Shown: positions 10,148-22,520 of the stretch, piece by piece
Layout: the number at the start of each line of letters is the position of its first letter
Numbering within the stretch: the stretch's first letter is position 1
Assembly: GCA_008360955.1 (NCBI GenBank)
Contig: LUCM01001521.1
Span: 154,850 to 218,849, forward strand
Length of the DNA: 64,000 nucleotides
DNA from: Fasciolopsis buskii
Lineage: Eukaryota; Platyhelminthes; Trematoda; Plagiorchiida; Fasciolidae
Direction of reading: 5' to 3'
Position numbers and translations under genes: made by a program
Notes under the pieces: generated by a model
What the model was told of the DNA's origin: nothing
Database searches by the model: none
Seen by the model: only the letters and a program-made list of their open reading frames with translations

Positions 10148-12490
10148 GTCCAGTGGAAAGGAACTCAATAATTTTCCCCCTTTAGGATGATAGAATTGAG
10201 ATTCAGTCACAAACAAGAATGGCACTTTCACTCTAAAAATGAAGAGAGCCTCCACCTTGCTGCAATCCGAGCGTCGTCTGATCCAAATAGCTTTCGGCTG
10301 AAGAGCATGGAAGCTCAGGCAGTTCGCCGTAGACTTGCGATCCAAATGGATATAAAATTGCGGACTTCTGGTCAGTGCTATTTGTTGTTTTTAAGCATGC
10401 AGCGGATGAAGATGGATCGATAACACCATTGGAAGGTGGAGCTTTCTAAATCGAGGATCAAGGATTCCCTCAGCAAATGTATCACTTAAACGAATTAACA
10501 CCGATACAAGATATCGGACGGCTTTGGTGAATACCATCCCGAATAACAATAACGATATTCTGCCGAAGGGGAATTCAGAAAACCAAAGTAAACGAGATAG
10601 TTACCATTTATATTTGTACCCAATAGTCCCAAACACGAGGAATGAGAGAAAAGTGATGGGAGTAAACACGAATTGAAACTGATAGAATGGAAAAAGCGCG
10701 GCAAACCAACGGATTAAATCAGGGAACGAAAAATATGGAGGCATTTCATAGCGGATGAGTGGCTTGGTGAGCAGTATATTGAACGCCAACTGGCAACATA
10801 AAATGCCGAATGTTGAACGCAAACCTCTTTGGGCGGATAGAGACGGCAACACGAGATGGAAATTGTGAAATCGTATGTTCGATTCATGAGTTCTGTTTTG
10901 GGTAATGTCGATTTTGAGAATTTCGGCTAGGTTCAATAATGGAAGCCCGCCAGTGACCATAGATGCAGCGCAAACTCTCACAGGAGGCTCCACTCTATCC
11001 TACGTGCTGGTTGTCTATCCCTGTTAGGAAGCTGCTATCCGAATCTGACGCTCCAGTACCGGACAGCGTAACGCTAAGACAAACCAAGCCAGGCCAAAGA
11101 CCACCACGTTTGCCTCATTTCAGACGAAGAAATTCGGCGGGCCGAAAAAGTTACTAACACCACTGAAATGCCGCATAATCGCCAAATCTCCGGACCCCTT
11201 CCGCCGCGGAACACCGAATTCTCAGATATTAAACAAGGACAACAAAAGTCATTCATAGAAAGCGTATTTACCCCTTTTTGGGTAATTTCTGGGATACTGT
11301 GGACAGCAGTTGCCAGAAGCAGCAGTCTGTTGCCAAATATGGCAGACCAAAATAAATGTTCATGAGAAATGTGATCATCAGCCATTTTCTTGGAGAAATT
11401 TGAGGTGTGTGCGGACGGTCAGCTCGTACCAGATGCCAATAAAACTTTCCCCCGTGAGTTCATTTTCATGGTTTTCGTAAAAGAAATTTGGAACGAAGCA
11501 AGAGGAAACCAGCGCAAACTAATGCACTTGAACACAGCGACCAGAGGACCGTTTACCATAACAGTGCCAGTCGTTTAGACCGACCGAATGCTGGCCGCCC
11601 AACCGAAAATACGCGTTTGTGGGTGGAAGCACAAGATGAAATACGCCAACCTATCTGCACCCGCACACCGCTGCTCGCCCGATGTGCGCCTGCCAAAGAG
11701 GAGGACATGACCGCGCCCTCACTATTGTGGTAACACCGGTGTACTCGGGAGGTGAAAAAAGGAATGCGTATATGGTGTAGGTAGGAGAAGCGAGACATTT
11801 GTTTCAGGAATGCGTAAACCCAGCAGAGCCGAAACCGCAATAACCAGAGAATGGAGTAAATGTTTTCATCCAAGCAGAACTGTACGGTGTGGGAAGAAGA
11901 AGAGCAAGTGACGGTTTGTCCCAGCTACCAGCTGTGGTTTAAGAAGCGGTTAATCCAACGAGCGGCTCAGAAAGAGTGTACCATAACTTATTGCGCAACC
12001 GAAAATGTCGATGTGGTGGCTGATGTTGTGGGTAATCCGGGGTTCTAGGGTGAATAGGCTGATCTAGCACGTAGATCGTTTGCGATCATGATTAAGAGGA
12101 AATGAACCGGTATCTGGGGGAAGAACAACAAACAACGACAGTAGATATTAATAAGGAGCGAGCTAGAAAAAGTCAGATGCGCAAAAGACTGGCTAAATTC
12201 ATGGAAAAGAAATCATGGATCATATAGCACTTCAGTAGATCGTGCTTTTGAAGCACAAGAATTGGTCGGGACCAGCATGCATTGTACATGGAAACTGCCA
12301 CTAAGAGGAGAAAAAGTCACGTAGGACACTATGTTGCCCTAAGTAGTAGGCTGTCAAAGGCGTCCAAAATGGGCAGTTAGATTACATTGTATGGTATAGA
12401 CTTTTGCGTACAATCACCAGTGTCCCGTTTCAGTAGAAAATCTTGAGGGTAAAAATAACAAATAACTACATAAATTAAAAAATGCACTCA
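10148..12490. other. No gene recognised
   Basis: Open frames of 60-130 codons occur on both strands (for example 10601-10993 minus, 11553-11873 minus) but none resembles a known protein and no splice-flanked conserved block was found. The part just after 10147 may include the 3' UTR of the LINE relic. Confidence 0.45.
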
Positions 12491-12494
12491 TCGC

Positions 12495-12600
12495 CCCTTA
12501 AAATATATAATAATAATAATTTAAATTTCTCTGTTCGCGAGAGGCATGCCCAAGGTAAGATCAAATTTGTAAATGGATAACGCAAAGGAAAAGTGAATAA
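12495..12600 (+). repeat. Dispersed repeat R1, copy at 12.5 kb
   Basis: An ATA/ATT-rich lead-in (aataataataattt) is followed by 'tttctctgttcgcgagaggcatgcccaaggtaagatc' in two blocks. The same arrangement recurs at 23720-23790 and in shorter form at 23885-23935 on the same strand. The position of the shared core, after a short AT-rich simple repeat, resembles the end of a retroposed element. Its full extent is not defined. Confidence 0.5.
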
Positions 12601-14059
12601 TAGAAACAAGAAAAGACTGAGGGATATACGGTACTGTGGAATACTCGGAAAGCACATTCAGAATCTGCAAAGCAATACACAATACACAGGTATGAGAGGC
12701 AAAAATCCAAATTGGACGAATGTTTTTGCAAGATCACACAGGGTTTTTTGAAACTGTTCGTGAGCAACACAGTGCAAATCATTTCGCGTTTAAGTGTACT
12801 AAAAGTACGCTGGCGCAACATTTGAGAGGAGCTTGATGGCGGATGTTGAGATATGGCCAGAGGCTCAAACGTCAGCATCGTTACTTGATGGACAGAAAAG
12901 TTAAGCTGAGAAGGCAAAGGTCAGTGGTGAGATGGTAACTGGATGGAAATTAGTCAAAACCAAGAGGAACGTTACCCAAGGTGAATAAGGAGGTCTCATT
13001 TAACAGCAACAAGGAGATGAGAAAATGCTGAAGAGGGCAGAGGAATACTATCAAGTCTGCTGAACAAGATTTTCCGGAACTTTTCGCAGAGGGAGAAAAA
13101 GGCAACTCTCAGAGCTGCCCATTTCATCCCTATGCTGCTGGCAGAAAACTGGACTGGGAGGTGCAATGGAGGTAACGTTAGTTTAAGAAGCATCCAAAAG
13201 TCTTGAATGTTTTAACGATGAGTCCTATTTGCATTTGAGATTTGAAAAATCGCTCGCTCGTGACATGTGAACCAGGAAGAATTTTGCAAGCCTACATCTT
13301 TTACACACTGAGTGGTTTATAAAGCCTACCCAAGTGAAAGTTACACTCATAGGCAAGAATATCTTCATTAGTGGCAGAGAATTTCATCGTCCACTGCTCA
13401 AACCAGTCGTTTAGTGAGGGTATATTCTTCATGATACTCGCCATGGTTTCGGGTAAAAAAGATAGCTCAAAAAATAGACTACCTCGCTGTCGTCGGCGAA
13501 TCAGTGTGCTATGGCATATTGCCCTAGGGATGTCGTTTAGGTGGAACAGGAATGGTGGATGGAAGTGGGGGGATAAGCGGCAGGCCCTAAATGAGGAGGG
13601 GCATTAGTATCACGCTGGAATGTGGCAGCTGCGTTACCGAAGGATGGTGGAGGCATGAAACAGTGGGCCAATCAACTCGTCATTGTAGGCGGCGGTTAGC
13701 AGGCCTTCGTGAGTTTCTGGACCTTCCGGTTTGGCAGAGCTCATGCTGGGATGGCTTACTCGGGTTGAGTGTGTCGAGAGTGCCGGACAATCCATGTGTA
13801 TAAGCAGGTTGACCCACTGGATTAGAAAGTTGGCTGACGAAGTGCGGGATTTTGTGGTTATCTGAATTAATTAATGACATTAAAACCTGCCTCGAAACTA
13901 TCAGCGAACAATTCACCACCTGATCCAGTTAGCTACCGAAGTACTCTAAAATCACGAGCGGTTTCCAATTCATCCGGTTATTTATTCAAACCAGGTCGAG
14001 CGAGCAATTTCCGAGGCTTGTGAAATAAAACTTGGTCGTTTTCTTGCAGAAAGTGAGTC
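12601..14059. other. No gene recognised
   Basis: The minus strand has a 118-codon open frame (12561-12917) and shorter ones, without recognisable domains. Nothing else was found. Confidence 0.45.
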
Positions 14060-14840
14060 ATAATATATATTAGTTTATTTCTCGGATACTTCAATAAGCA
14101 TGCTTGGCTGCATGATGAAATGATACTGGGATATTACAAGCCACATTAAAAAAGAAAATATTCATTTGGGTACAAAATTAAAAAAACGAAAGTGGTATAT
14201 CAATGGGGAACACGGCGTTTATAAGCACCAAGGATGCGCATCGCGGGTGCAGAGTTCAACTGGGCAATGTTGGCAGGCGCAGAAGTGTCTGGAGCATTCG
14301 GATACAATGGGTCTATAAAGTGGGCATGAATAATAAGATGTCATAAGGAAAGTCTCCAAAGACCTTGAGTGCGAGGTAAAACTTGTCAAAATGGGCCTAA
14401 ACAGCGTCCGTGAAGAGTATTGATGGCCTATAGATACGCTGTATTATAATGGAAATAAAAATGCACATCGGCCATCTTGCCATGGATCCTGGAGCCAAGA
14501 AAATATTCAAAGGCCTTTTGAAAATGCGGGGGGACGAAGAGCACTGGCCAACCATTGTTCAAAGACATGAAGAATGGAAATGTCGTCGGCACTGAGGAGG
14601 GATTTTTGGTATGATATGCGTTGAATAATATATGTGACGCTGGTAAGCCAGTGTAAAACAAAAACGGGTTTCTGTGCTCCTTTGTTTGAGTTTGTGGGTT
14701 TAGCTGATAGGGATTACTAGCATAATAATGGTGGCCAAAGAAATGGAGGGGAAAATTGGGGATGATGTTTGCGATAGACGATGGTAGCGACATCTGGAAC
14801 AGGGATGTAGGTGTAGGTGCCTTCGTGGCAATTGGATTTC
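14060..14840 (-). repeat. Inverted ~800-bp repeat, left copy
   Basis: The reverse complement of this stretch aligns over most of its length with 21715-22520. Shared landmarks include 'gtcgctaccatcgtctatcg', 'gcccattttgacaagtttta', 'aaacgccgtgttccccattg' and 'ccgagaaa' near the end. Identity looks roughly 80% by eye, with small indels. An open frame on the minus strand (14428-14925, 165 codons) covers part of it and its first half is partly kept in the other copy, but I recognise no protein. It is a dispersed repeat of unknown class. Confidence 0.8.
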
Positions 14841-15519
14841 GACGTGGTAGGAATGTTGGCCACGGGCGAGCAGTTCCAGCAGCAAATCTATGCCATCGGG
14901 AGAACTTGTCCGCTGAAAGATTCACAGGCTTTGTGGATCATGTTGTGTGGCCTCGGTATCTTGACAGACTTGCAACGTTGGTGGTTCATGCGGACTAGAA
15001 GCAATGTCTACTTCATTCCGGCCGTGTAGCAGGTCGTATTTGTCCGTCCTGGGATAGTTGATGTGAGCTTTCGGTCAGCTTGTTTTTCCTGTGTGTTGAG
15101 ACGTGCGAGGATATGGCCAGAACCTGGAGTGTGGACCCTTGGGAAGACACGAGTGCAAACGCACACAACTGGAACGGAAAAAAAGAAAGAAAGCAGTCAG
15201 GAGGCATTCCAGCTGAGGGTAATGGTGCATGCAAATCAAAAAACGAGAAGTGATGAATGCTATATAGATTGAGGTAGCAGGTTATGCCGAACTCCCCGCT
15301 TGGGATGATCTAATTCTCAAATTCGTGCATAAGAAATGGTTCATACTCGGACGTTAAATATTAGTTTGGGAGTAAGTGAGAATGTAATGTTAGTGTGTCT
15401 TTTTTATGCCTTGCTACATGCGCTTTAAAAGAGATAGAAATTCAGGTGAAAAATTGCGCAGGCTTGTTTTGTTGACGGAATTTTTTCCCTATACCTACAA
15501 TGATTTATACCTGCGGAAA
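14841..15519. other. No gene recognised between repeat and LINE
   Basis: Short open frames on both strands only. It may include the 3' UTR of the LINE that ends at 15520. Confidence 0.45.
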
Positions 15520-18500
15520 CTACTGGGAACAAAAACTGGCTAGACCGTGTTGCGTGGGTTGAGATAAAACTTCGACCGTTGCATTCATTCGATGCCCTAG
15601 GCCCAACTCACAGGCTCTTTCTATTGGAATGTAAGGATCATGCATGTTTAGCAAGTTTTGTACGGTTATTGCCTCCCTAATGTGGTTTTTAAAGGTACTG
15701 GGGGCAGGAGAACTCATCCTCATATGTAGGGGCAGTTTATTCCACAGGGAGGAATATTCAATGATGAAGTTTTTCCTGAGTGCTATCCTCGACACGGGAG
15801 CTAACACCAAGAACTCAGTTGGACGCAAGACAGGAAGTTATTTCTCACTTGGGGTGCAGAGATGCACACATTTTTACCAATAATCTTGTGAAAAGAGGAG
15901 AGTTTGATGTGAACTGGACGCAGCCATAAGGGATCGAGGTGTAGTTTTGTGCAACGTTCCATGTAGTTTAGCGAGGAATAGTAGCCCAGAAGTCGTTTTG
16001 TAAATGTTCGCTGGACATTCTCAATCTCGAATCTGTCACTCTGCCGCATGTTGGAACACACAGTGGAACAGTAGTTCAGGATACTTCTTACGTGCATTTT
16101 ATATACTGACAACTTGCTTTCCTGGTTTCTAAAATTTCTGTGCACCAACCCGATTTGTCTCCTAGCTTTTGCAACTTGTATCCGGGTGTGTTCTGAGAAG
16201 CTGAATGTGCTGGAATAATGCAAACCCAGATCTCCGACAGTGTGAGGGGAAGGAATGTCTTCTTGTTTAATCTCAAAGATTCTTGTAGGAAGGTGGCATT
16301 CATATGTGAGTATGCTGCTTTTGTGGGCCGAGAATTTTATCAACCATGCTGCGCGCCATGAAACAACCGATAGCAGATCATTTTTACATTATCTATGATG
16401 GTATTGATGTCACGAGGTGAAATCGTATGTACCATTTTTATACCGTCCGCAAACAGAAAATGAATATCTTACCTAACGATGTGAAAAATGTCGTTGATGT
16501 ACAGCAGAATCAATAAATTTTCTTGAATAACCCAACTATTAATAGAACGAGACTTGGATATGGTGCCATTCACATTCACTACCTGCATTCTATAGGCCAA
16601 ATAAGAGAACTAAGCCAGAAGGGGGGTTTATACCGTAGCTTTTGCATTTCATGAGAAGCTTGCGATGTAATACGCGATCAAAAGCCTTCGTCATATCCAA
16701 TAAAATTACAGTCACCGACTTTCCGTCATTGGCAGCCTTCGTCTCTATGTTTAGAAAATCAGTTATGCACGTAGAACATGATTAACTTTGAGGGAAACCA
16801 TGTTGACCAGTGTCAATGAGGTCATCATCTAATAAGTAAGTTGTTAACTTACTTTTTATTATTCTTTCCGTAATGCGAGAGACAGCTGGGGTGTGACTCG
16901 TGGGTCCGTAATTAGATGGGTCGTGCTTTGAACCGTTTTTGTGAACTGGGACGATGACAGAAGTTTCCGATTAGTGGTGGAAAGTGCCACAATTTAAGGA
17001 AAGATTAAATAGATTGGACAAAATTATAGGGATGTCTGCACCCACAAGTTTGAAGGGAGCTGGGGAAGGTCGTCCGGTCCGACGTGGAAAGACGGTCTCA
17101 CCTTTGAAAGTAGTGGTATACTATCGCTTGTGTGAAAAAAGAATCCCGGAGGGGAGGCAGCGGAGACTGGCGGAATGTCCGGTAGAACGGTGTTGTCACC
17201 AGTCGTCAGAGAGGCTGCGAAATAATCACTGAACTCCTCTGAAATAATTAGAGGGTCATTTGCTCACGTGCCCCTGTATATGACTGACGTGATGTGCGTG
17301 CTAGGTAGGGAGTTGTTGGTTCCCAGTAGTTCTGCCAGTGCTGCAGTCTCGTTGGCAGTGTAACGCTGGAAGTTCCCTCTTCTTTTGAACATAATCGAGA
17401 AGTGCCTTAATATCCTTTGACACACGGTTCATTTGCAATATCAGTGCAAATTCTTTTGGGAATGGTCACATCTGAGTAATTTGTTGTCTGTGGATGTGCC
17501 CACCTGTGTCACGCCAGTTGTGAAGATAAGATCTAGAATACTGTCGGCCCTTGTGGGTAATGAAACATGGTGTGTCCACCCACCCTGTCGTAGACTGGAA
17601 ACAAACGCAGAAAGGCATTTTGGGGAGGAGAAAGATGACCAACAAATCCTCGGAGCGTCAAAGTCGCCCGCTACTAGCTTTGGGCCTGGAAGGTCGGCGG
17701 CCGCGTTAAACGCGTCAAATAGTGGTAAGAACTCTGGCTGATGCGTACTAGGGGGACGGTAGATACAACTGATCAGTAAGCCCTGATGCTCGATAGCCAC
17801 ATTTAGCCAGATAGAATCTTCCAGGTTAATAAAGGTAGGATGATTGTACCATGGAGCTGAAAGGGTGTCTCTCATGTATATGAGACAGCCTCCCTCAAGC
17901 TTATTTATCCTGTCCTTCCTAAAAGCATTGTAACCAATTCAAGCAATGTCTCTGTCGGGGGCATTGTCGGTCAGCCATGTCTCAGTTATAAGAATGAAAT
18001 CATACCTACGTGTACGCACTAATAGGCGCAGCGTATGCACCATATTTAGTATCGAGCGAGTAGTTAATAGTAACAATGTAAATGGTTCAGTTGTAGCAGC
18101 GTGTGAATGTGGATAACTAGAGTAAATGTCATCAGGGACGTGTGATTTCATTTGGGGTGGAAAGTCATTGCTAGACAAGCAAGGAAGAATGGGTGTTGGT
18201 GGTAGGGCCTTTGGGTGACCATGTCCTGTCACGCCTGATTAATAATCCAAGGTAGGTTCCAACCTGTTCATTGGTATAGGCGGTGAGCAACGCGCATTTG
18301 TTGGGGAGTAAGGAGGCTGTGCAACGATGCTAGAGGGTATGGTATGGCTGAGGGAAAATCGGGTAAAATAATGGGTATCCTGACGGCATTTGGAGCATAT
18401 CAATAGATGGCAAGATGTTTGATGGTCTGACTTCTGGCTGATTGGAAACCTCCAGATTTGGTCTGAGAAGGTGGGACAGTAGATGTTTGCAGGTCGGCTT

Positions 18501-20080
18501 AAGCATTGTGTTTACAGGCTGCAGGTGGTCAGTCAAGGGTAACTCGGAAAAGTGTGATCTTGTCCAGATTTGCATATGGTTCATACTTCCGTTTGGGGGA
18601 ACAGGCGACGGGCCGGCACTACAGAAATCAATTTTAGTTCCGGGGCGTTAACCGAGGTTTAAGTTATGGTTATTAAATAAAGTTGGATGGGGTAGCGAGA
18701 GATGGTTCTTAGTGCTGCTGGGTTTGTTTGTGGCGCTGAAATAAGGCGATTGAGGTCTAACGGAGTTAGCCATACCTCCTTAAGGGGCTGGGCTATGTGA
18801 CCATGGTTAATCTAATGGCCCCGTGCTGCTATTCATGGGCTTGGCGGGGATCTTAGGAGGTGGAAGAGGTTTGTGTGTTTTACGTGGACCTGTTCTATTG
18901 AGGAGGGTCGCAGCATCGCTGGTTATAGAAAAGTCGCTTTCCTTGGTGTCAGGCACATCATTAGTCACTTGGGGGTCTGCAGGCCGTTGGGTGCAGGTTG
19001 GAGTTTGACGGTGAACTATAAGTAGTGGCCTTGGCAATCGTACTGGAGAGCGGGCGCCGGGTGGAAGGGTGTTTGGGTCTAACTGAACAAGATGACGTTG
19101 TGTTTCTGTTGCCTAGGTGGGGGCGTTTGGACGGGGGCTGAAATGTGGGGGCGAGCTCGATATGTCTAGGTCTACCAAGGTAGAGCGTGAACCCGTGGAC
19201 GGTATTGGCTCTAATGAATTTCTGTTTGGCCGGCGAGCGGGTGAATGTTTCGGAGACACAATGCCCACTCTAGGCGGCTCCGCTGTAATGGGACGTGCAG
19301 TGGTTGGTGGGGGCATCTTGGAAATCACATGCGCGTGACTGGAGTCGTGCGAAGTGTTGGCGAATTTTCCCTCGAGGGAAATGTTTTGCCTTTGGTTATT
19401 TTCATGTTTTTAAACGGTGCAGCTGCAGCAATAACGTTTTGCTTGCTGATGAAGAGCATCGTTAGAATCTTTATCTGGAACTGCATCATGAAGGGGCAGC
19501 TATGACGCTGTGCCCGCTTCCGCAGCCTCGGCATTATACATGGTATGCGTGCCATGCCGCTAGCCGCCATGAGTGGATCTCCCTGGCCGTTCATAGGAAT
19601 ACAATCAGGGCTGTTAAAGACAACAACGTTACACGACCCGTCCACTCCACTCAATGTTTCGGACGCCAGCACATCCAGGAAGTCGCCAGCGGCCACCAGG
19701 TCATGCTTGTCCAGGCGTGTTTCAGGGTCGATGAGGTGGGAAAGGGGTGCAAGCTTTGAGATAGCACGCTCCAAATTGTTAACATGATCCATTAAATTGA
19801 ATAATCTTCTTTCAAAGATTTGTGCCCTGTCATGGCCTTCACCCAGTAGGTCATTAAGTACTACGGAGCATTGGCTCATTGTTCCCAAACGAGGGGCAAC
19901 TTTGGAGCGTCTTGTAGATTTAGTTGAGCGAACACTGCCATTGGCACATTTGGCTCGCTGCTGAACACCACTTGGAAATTTGGTGTGTGAAGAAAGCCTA
20001 AGTAAGGTTGTGAAAGGTGACAATTTATAGTTGTTACAAATATAGTGATGACAGGATACTGTGTTTATTCGGGTTGGCAC
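15520..20080 (-). mobile_element. CR1/Jockey-like LINE, nearly full length, inactive
   Basis: ORF1 begins at 20080 and stays open for 251 codons to 19325 (NDLLGEGHDRAQIFERRL, DLVAAGDFLDVLASETLSGV). A Pro-rich continuation is broken into pieces down to 18330. ORF2 starts near 18120 with the APE-type endonuclease: LLVRTRRYDFILITETWL (about 18020-17960), ISCIYRPPSTHQPEFLPL, KLVAGDFDAPRICWSS and GGWTHHVSLPTRADSILDL (17730-17540). RT follows at 16760-16430 with GKSVTVILLDMTKAFDRVL, and the catalytic box reads FADG where FADD is usual. The C-terminal part at 16343-15520 is nearly open (MIKFSAHKSSILTYECHLP to a stop at 15520), with a frame shift at about 15820. Length and domain order fit a complete LINE body. 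Multiple stops, frame changes and the changed catalytic box mean it cannot move itself. Confidence 0.9.
19325..20080 (-). pseudogene. LINE ORF1, first 251 codons open
   Basis: This is the ORF1 part of the CR1/Jockey-like element, encoding a protein thought to package the element RNA in such elements. It stays open for 251 codons, the longest intact frame in the window. It has a basic N-terminal part (SVRSTKSTRRSKVAPRLG) and a helical middle section (RRLFNLMDHVNNLERAISKL) that could form a coiled coil. The homologous C-terminal tail downstream is in other frames. A related but more decayed ORF1 lies at 27282-28208. Function is by family analogy only. Confidence 0.7.
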
Positions 20081-21714
20081 AGTTCTTGTGATGTGAATGC
20101 TAAGGAGTACTGTAGAACGGCATGCGTTCTGAATACTTCACATGACTAAGTGGGCATCAAAGGTACAGTATTTTATTGCTTGCAGTGGTTAAAGGACCAG
20201 GAACACTTAAAGCAAACCGTTTCGCATATGGGTTATTCGTTTCCGGTCTTCACTGGTAATACTCTTCAAAAATGCAGCTTTCACCTGGGCTGTTTAAGTT
20301 GGAATACCTTACGAGCACCATAATGTTAAGCACAGAAATCACTCGAGCTATGACGCTTTCAAACGACTGTAGATTATTGTGAAGATAGTTGATTTTCGTC
20401 TCGCGCTGATGGTCATTTTTGGCTATGCGCAATACTTCGACGAGCCAGACAGAGTAAGTGTTTAAGCTAACGGTTGCTTTTCAGTATAGAGTCTCTCGAT
20501 GGTCGAGGGACCAATTTTCCTGCATGAGCCACAGGACGTTTCATCATGAACGTAAATATCACTTCATTATTAGACTGGTTACTATAACATACCAACTTAT
20601 TGCCTTCGTTGAGGTGGAGATGAAAGGGATTGCTGTGATGCAGAGTAGCCAATGATTGCTCCAGGAGAATAACTGCGTGGCTGTGAGTTTACCCGTCAAA
20701 CAATTTGTACCGAGGTGAGTTGGCAAACGAAGAATACCAGGGAAGCCCTAAGTACTACAATGAAAAGATGGGATACAGTAGCGACAAGAGGCGAGGAGAC
20801 AATAAATGCGACATCCTGCATCTCCCGTTGGGTTTGAGAAGTAGAATGGTATGCGAAGACTTAAAAGCACTTGAATGAATAAAAAGTTGGACGGCCCACT
20901 AGTTGCGTTTCTTAGAATAAGTAATAAGATAGTTCATGGCGCTTGTGGTGAACAGCAGATGCAACACATCCGTGATGGAATTTCAAAGTAGGTAGAAACT
21001 AAAGAATAGCAAAAATCTAACCAGGGTCAGAATTAATTTGAGTTAATGGAAATGGCCTCGACTGTTAACCAAGAGAATGACCCCTCAGAATGCCGACTGT
21101 AGGTGCTTACGATCCCGGAATTATTGGCAGGTGCTTGGGTGCTGAAATAACTGCGCTCAAATTGTTACTATAACAAGAATTTTTTCCCAGCCGAAGGATT
21201 CGTCAAAGAATTTCTGAGAATCTTAGATATTATTTTTACAGATTCAACCAATGTCGATTGAGACAGTATAAAGTAATACAGAGGAATTTATGGTAGCCTG
21301 TACTGTGCCAGGAGGTATAAACCAGCAAAGATTTCCTATAAAATGACGATGAAGGTGGAGAAAAGTTCGATCTTTAGGCAGTATTAGCTAGCAGAGAATT
21401 CGGGATAAGCATGACCCCTATCTGCAATGAACAGTAAAATTCGGTTGGCTGAGGATGGCAAGCAGATGTACATCCCTGAGGTGATCACAATCAATAAATT
21501 GTCAGTCGGACCATCAGAGGCGATCGGGCTATTGTCTGTAGATGTTACCATTGAAGGGACGAAAACTTTTCGAAAATGCCGGGCTTAACACTAGACATTA
21601 CCAATGGGCGTGACTTATTCGAATCACGTTGGATGTCAGACCAGCGCCGCGGTAATCAGAAACGAACCATACTTTGTACGAATAAATTTTGAAGGGGCCC
21701 ATTAATGGCTTCTG
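20081..21714. other. No gene recognised
   Basis: This may include the LINE 5' UTR. Short overlapping frames at 20250-20655 on both strands are uninformative. I see no exon, tRNA or repeat. Confidence 0.45.
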
Positions 21715-22520
21715 GGTCGAAACGAACGCACCCAAATGTAGTTTCCTGTTCCGGATGTCGCTACCATCGTCTATCGCAAACATCATCCCCAATTTTCCCC
21801 TCCACATCTGTGGCCACCATTATGCCAGTAATCCCCATCAGCTAAACCCACAAACTCAAACAAAGGAGCACAGAAACCCNNNNNNNNNNNNNNNNNNNNN
21901 NNNNNNNNNNNNNNNNNNNNNNNNNNNNNNNNNNNNNNNNNNNNNNNNNNNNNNNNNNNNNNNNNNNNNNNNNNNNNNNNNNNNNNNNNNNNNNNNNNNN
22001 NNNNNNNNNNNNNNNNNNNNNNNNNNNNNNNNNNNNNNNNNNNNNNNNNNNNNNNNNNNNNNNNNNNNNNNNNNNNNNNNNNNNNNNNNNNNNNNNNNNN
22101 NTTTATTTCCGATTATAATACGCAGCTTATTCAGTATAGCATCAATACTCTTCACGGACCCCGGGCTTTTTGTTTGGTTTGTTTTTTTAGGCCCATTTTG
22201 ACAAGTTTTACCTCGATCAAGGTCTTTGGAGACTTTCTTATGACATCTTATTATTCATGCCACTTGATAGACCCATGTATACGAATGCTCCAGACACTTG
22301 CTGCGCCTGCCAACATTGCCCAGCTTGAACTCTGCACCCGCATGCGCTACCGTTTTGGTGCTTATAAACGCCGTGTTCCCCATTGATATACCACTTTCGT
22401 TTTTTTAATTTTGTACCCAAATGATAACTTATTTTGATGTGACTTGCAATACCCTTGTAACATTTGACCATGCAACCAAGCGTGCCTCTCGAGGGTTCCG
22501 AGAAACATACGTATATTACT
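21715..22520 (+). repeat. Inverted ~800-bp repeat, right copy (contains the assembly gap)
   Basis: This is the partner of 14060-14840 in opposite orientation, 6.9 kb away, with the LINE at 15520-20080 in between. Its centre is masked by 222 N (21880-22101). In the left copy the corresponding stretch (about 14460-14667) is about 208 bases, so the gap length is consistent with missing repeat sequence rather than an arbitrary fill. Confidence 0.8.
21880..22101. other. Assembly gap of 222 N
   Basis: A run of unknown bases lies inside the right copy of the ~800-bp repeat. Any protein frame drawn across it is meaningless. Confidence 0.99.

Noticed and set aside
10495..10993. Minus-strand 130-codon frame with hydrophobic stretches as a membrane protein
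   Set aside because: It overlaps another frame, lacks a conserved domain and follows directly on a LINE relic; composition alone is not enough.
21689..22201. 170-codon plus-strand open frame
   Set aside because: It is bridged by 222 unknown bases, so its openness is an artefact; the left copy of the repeat is not coding for anything recognised.
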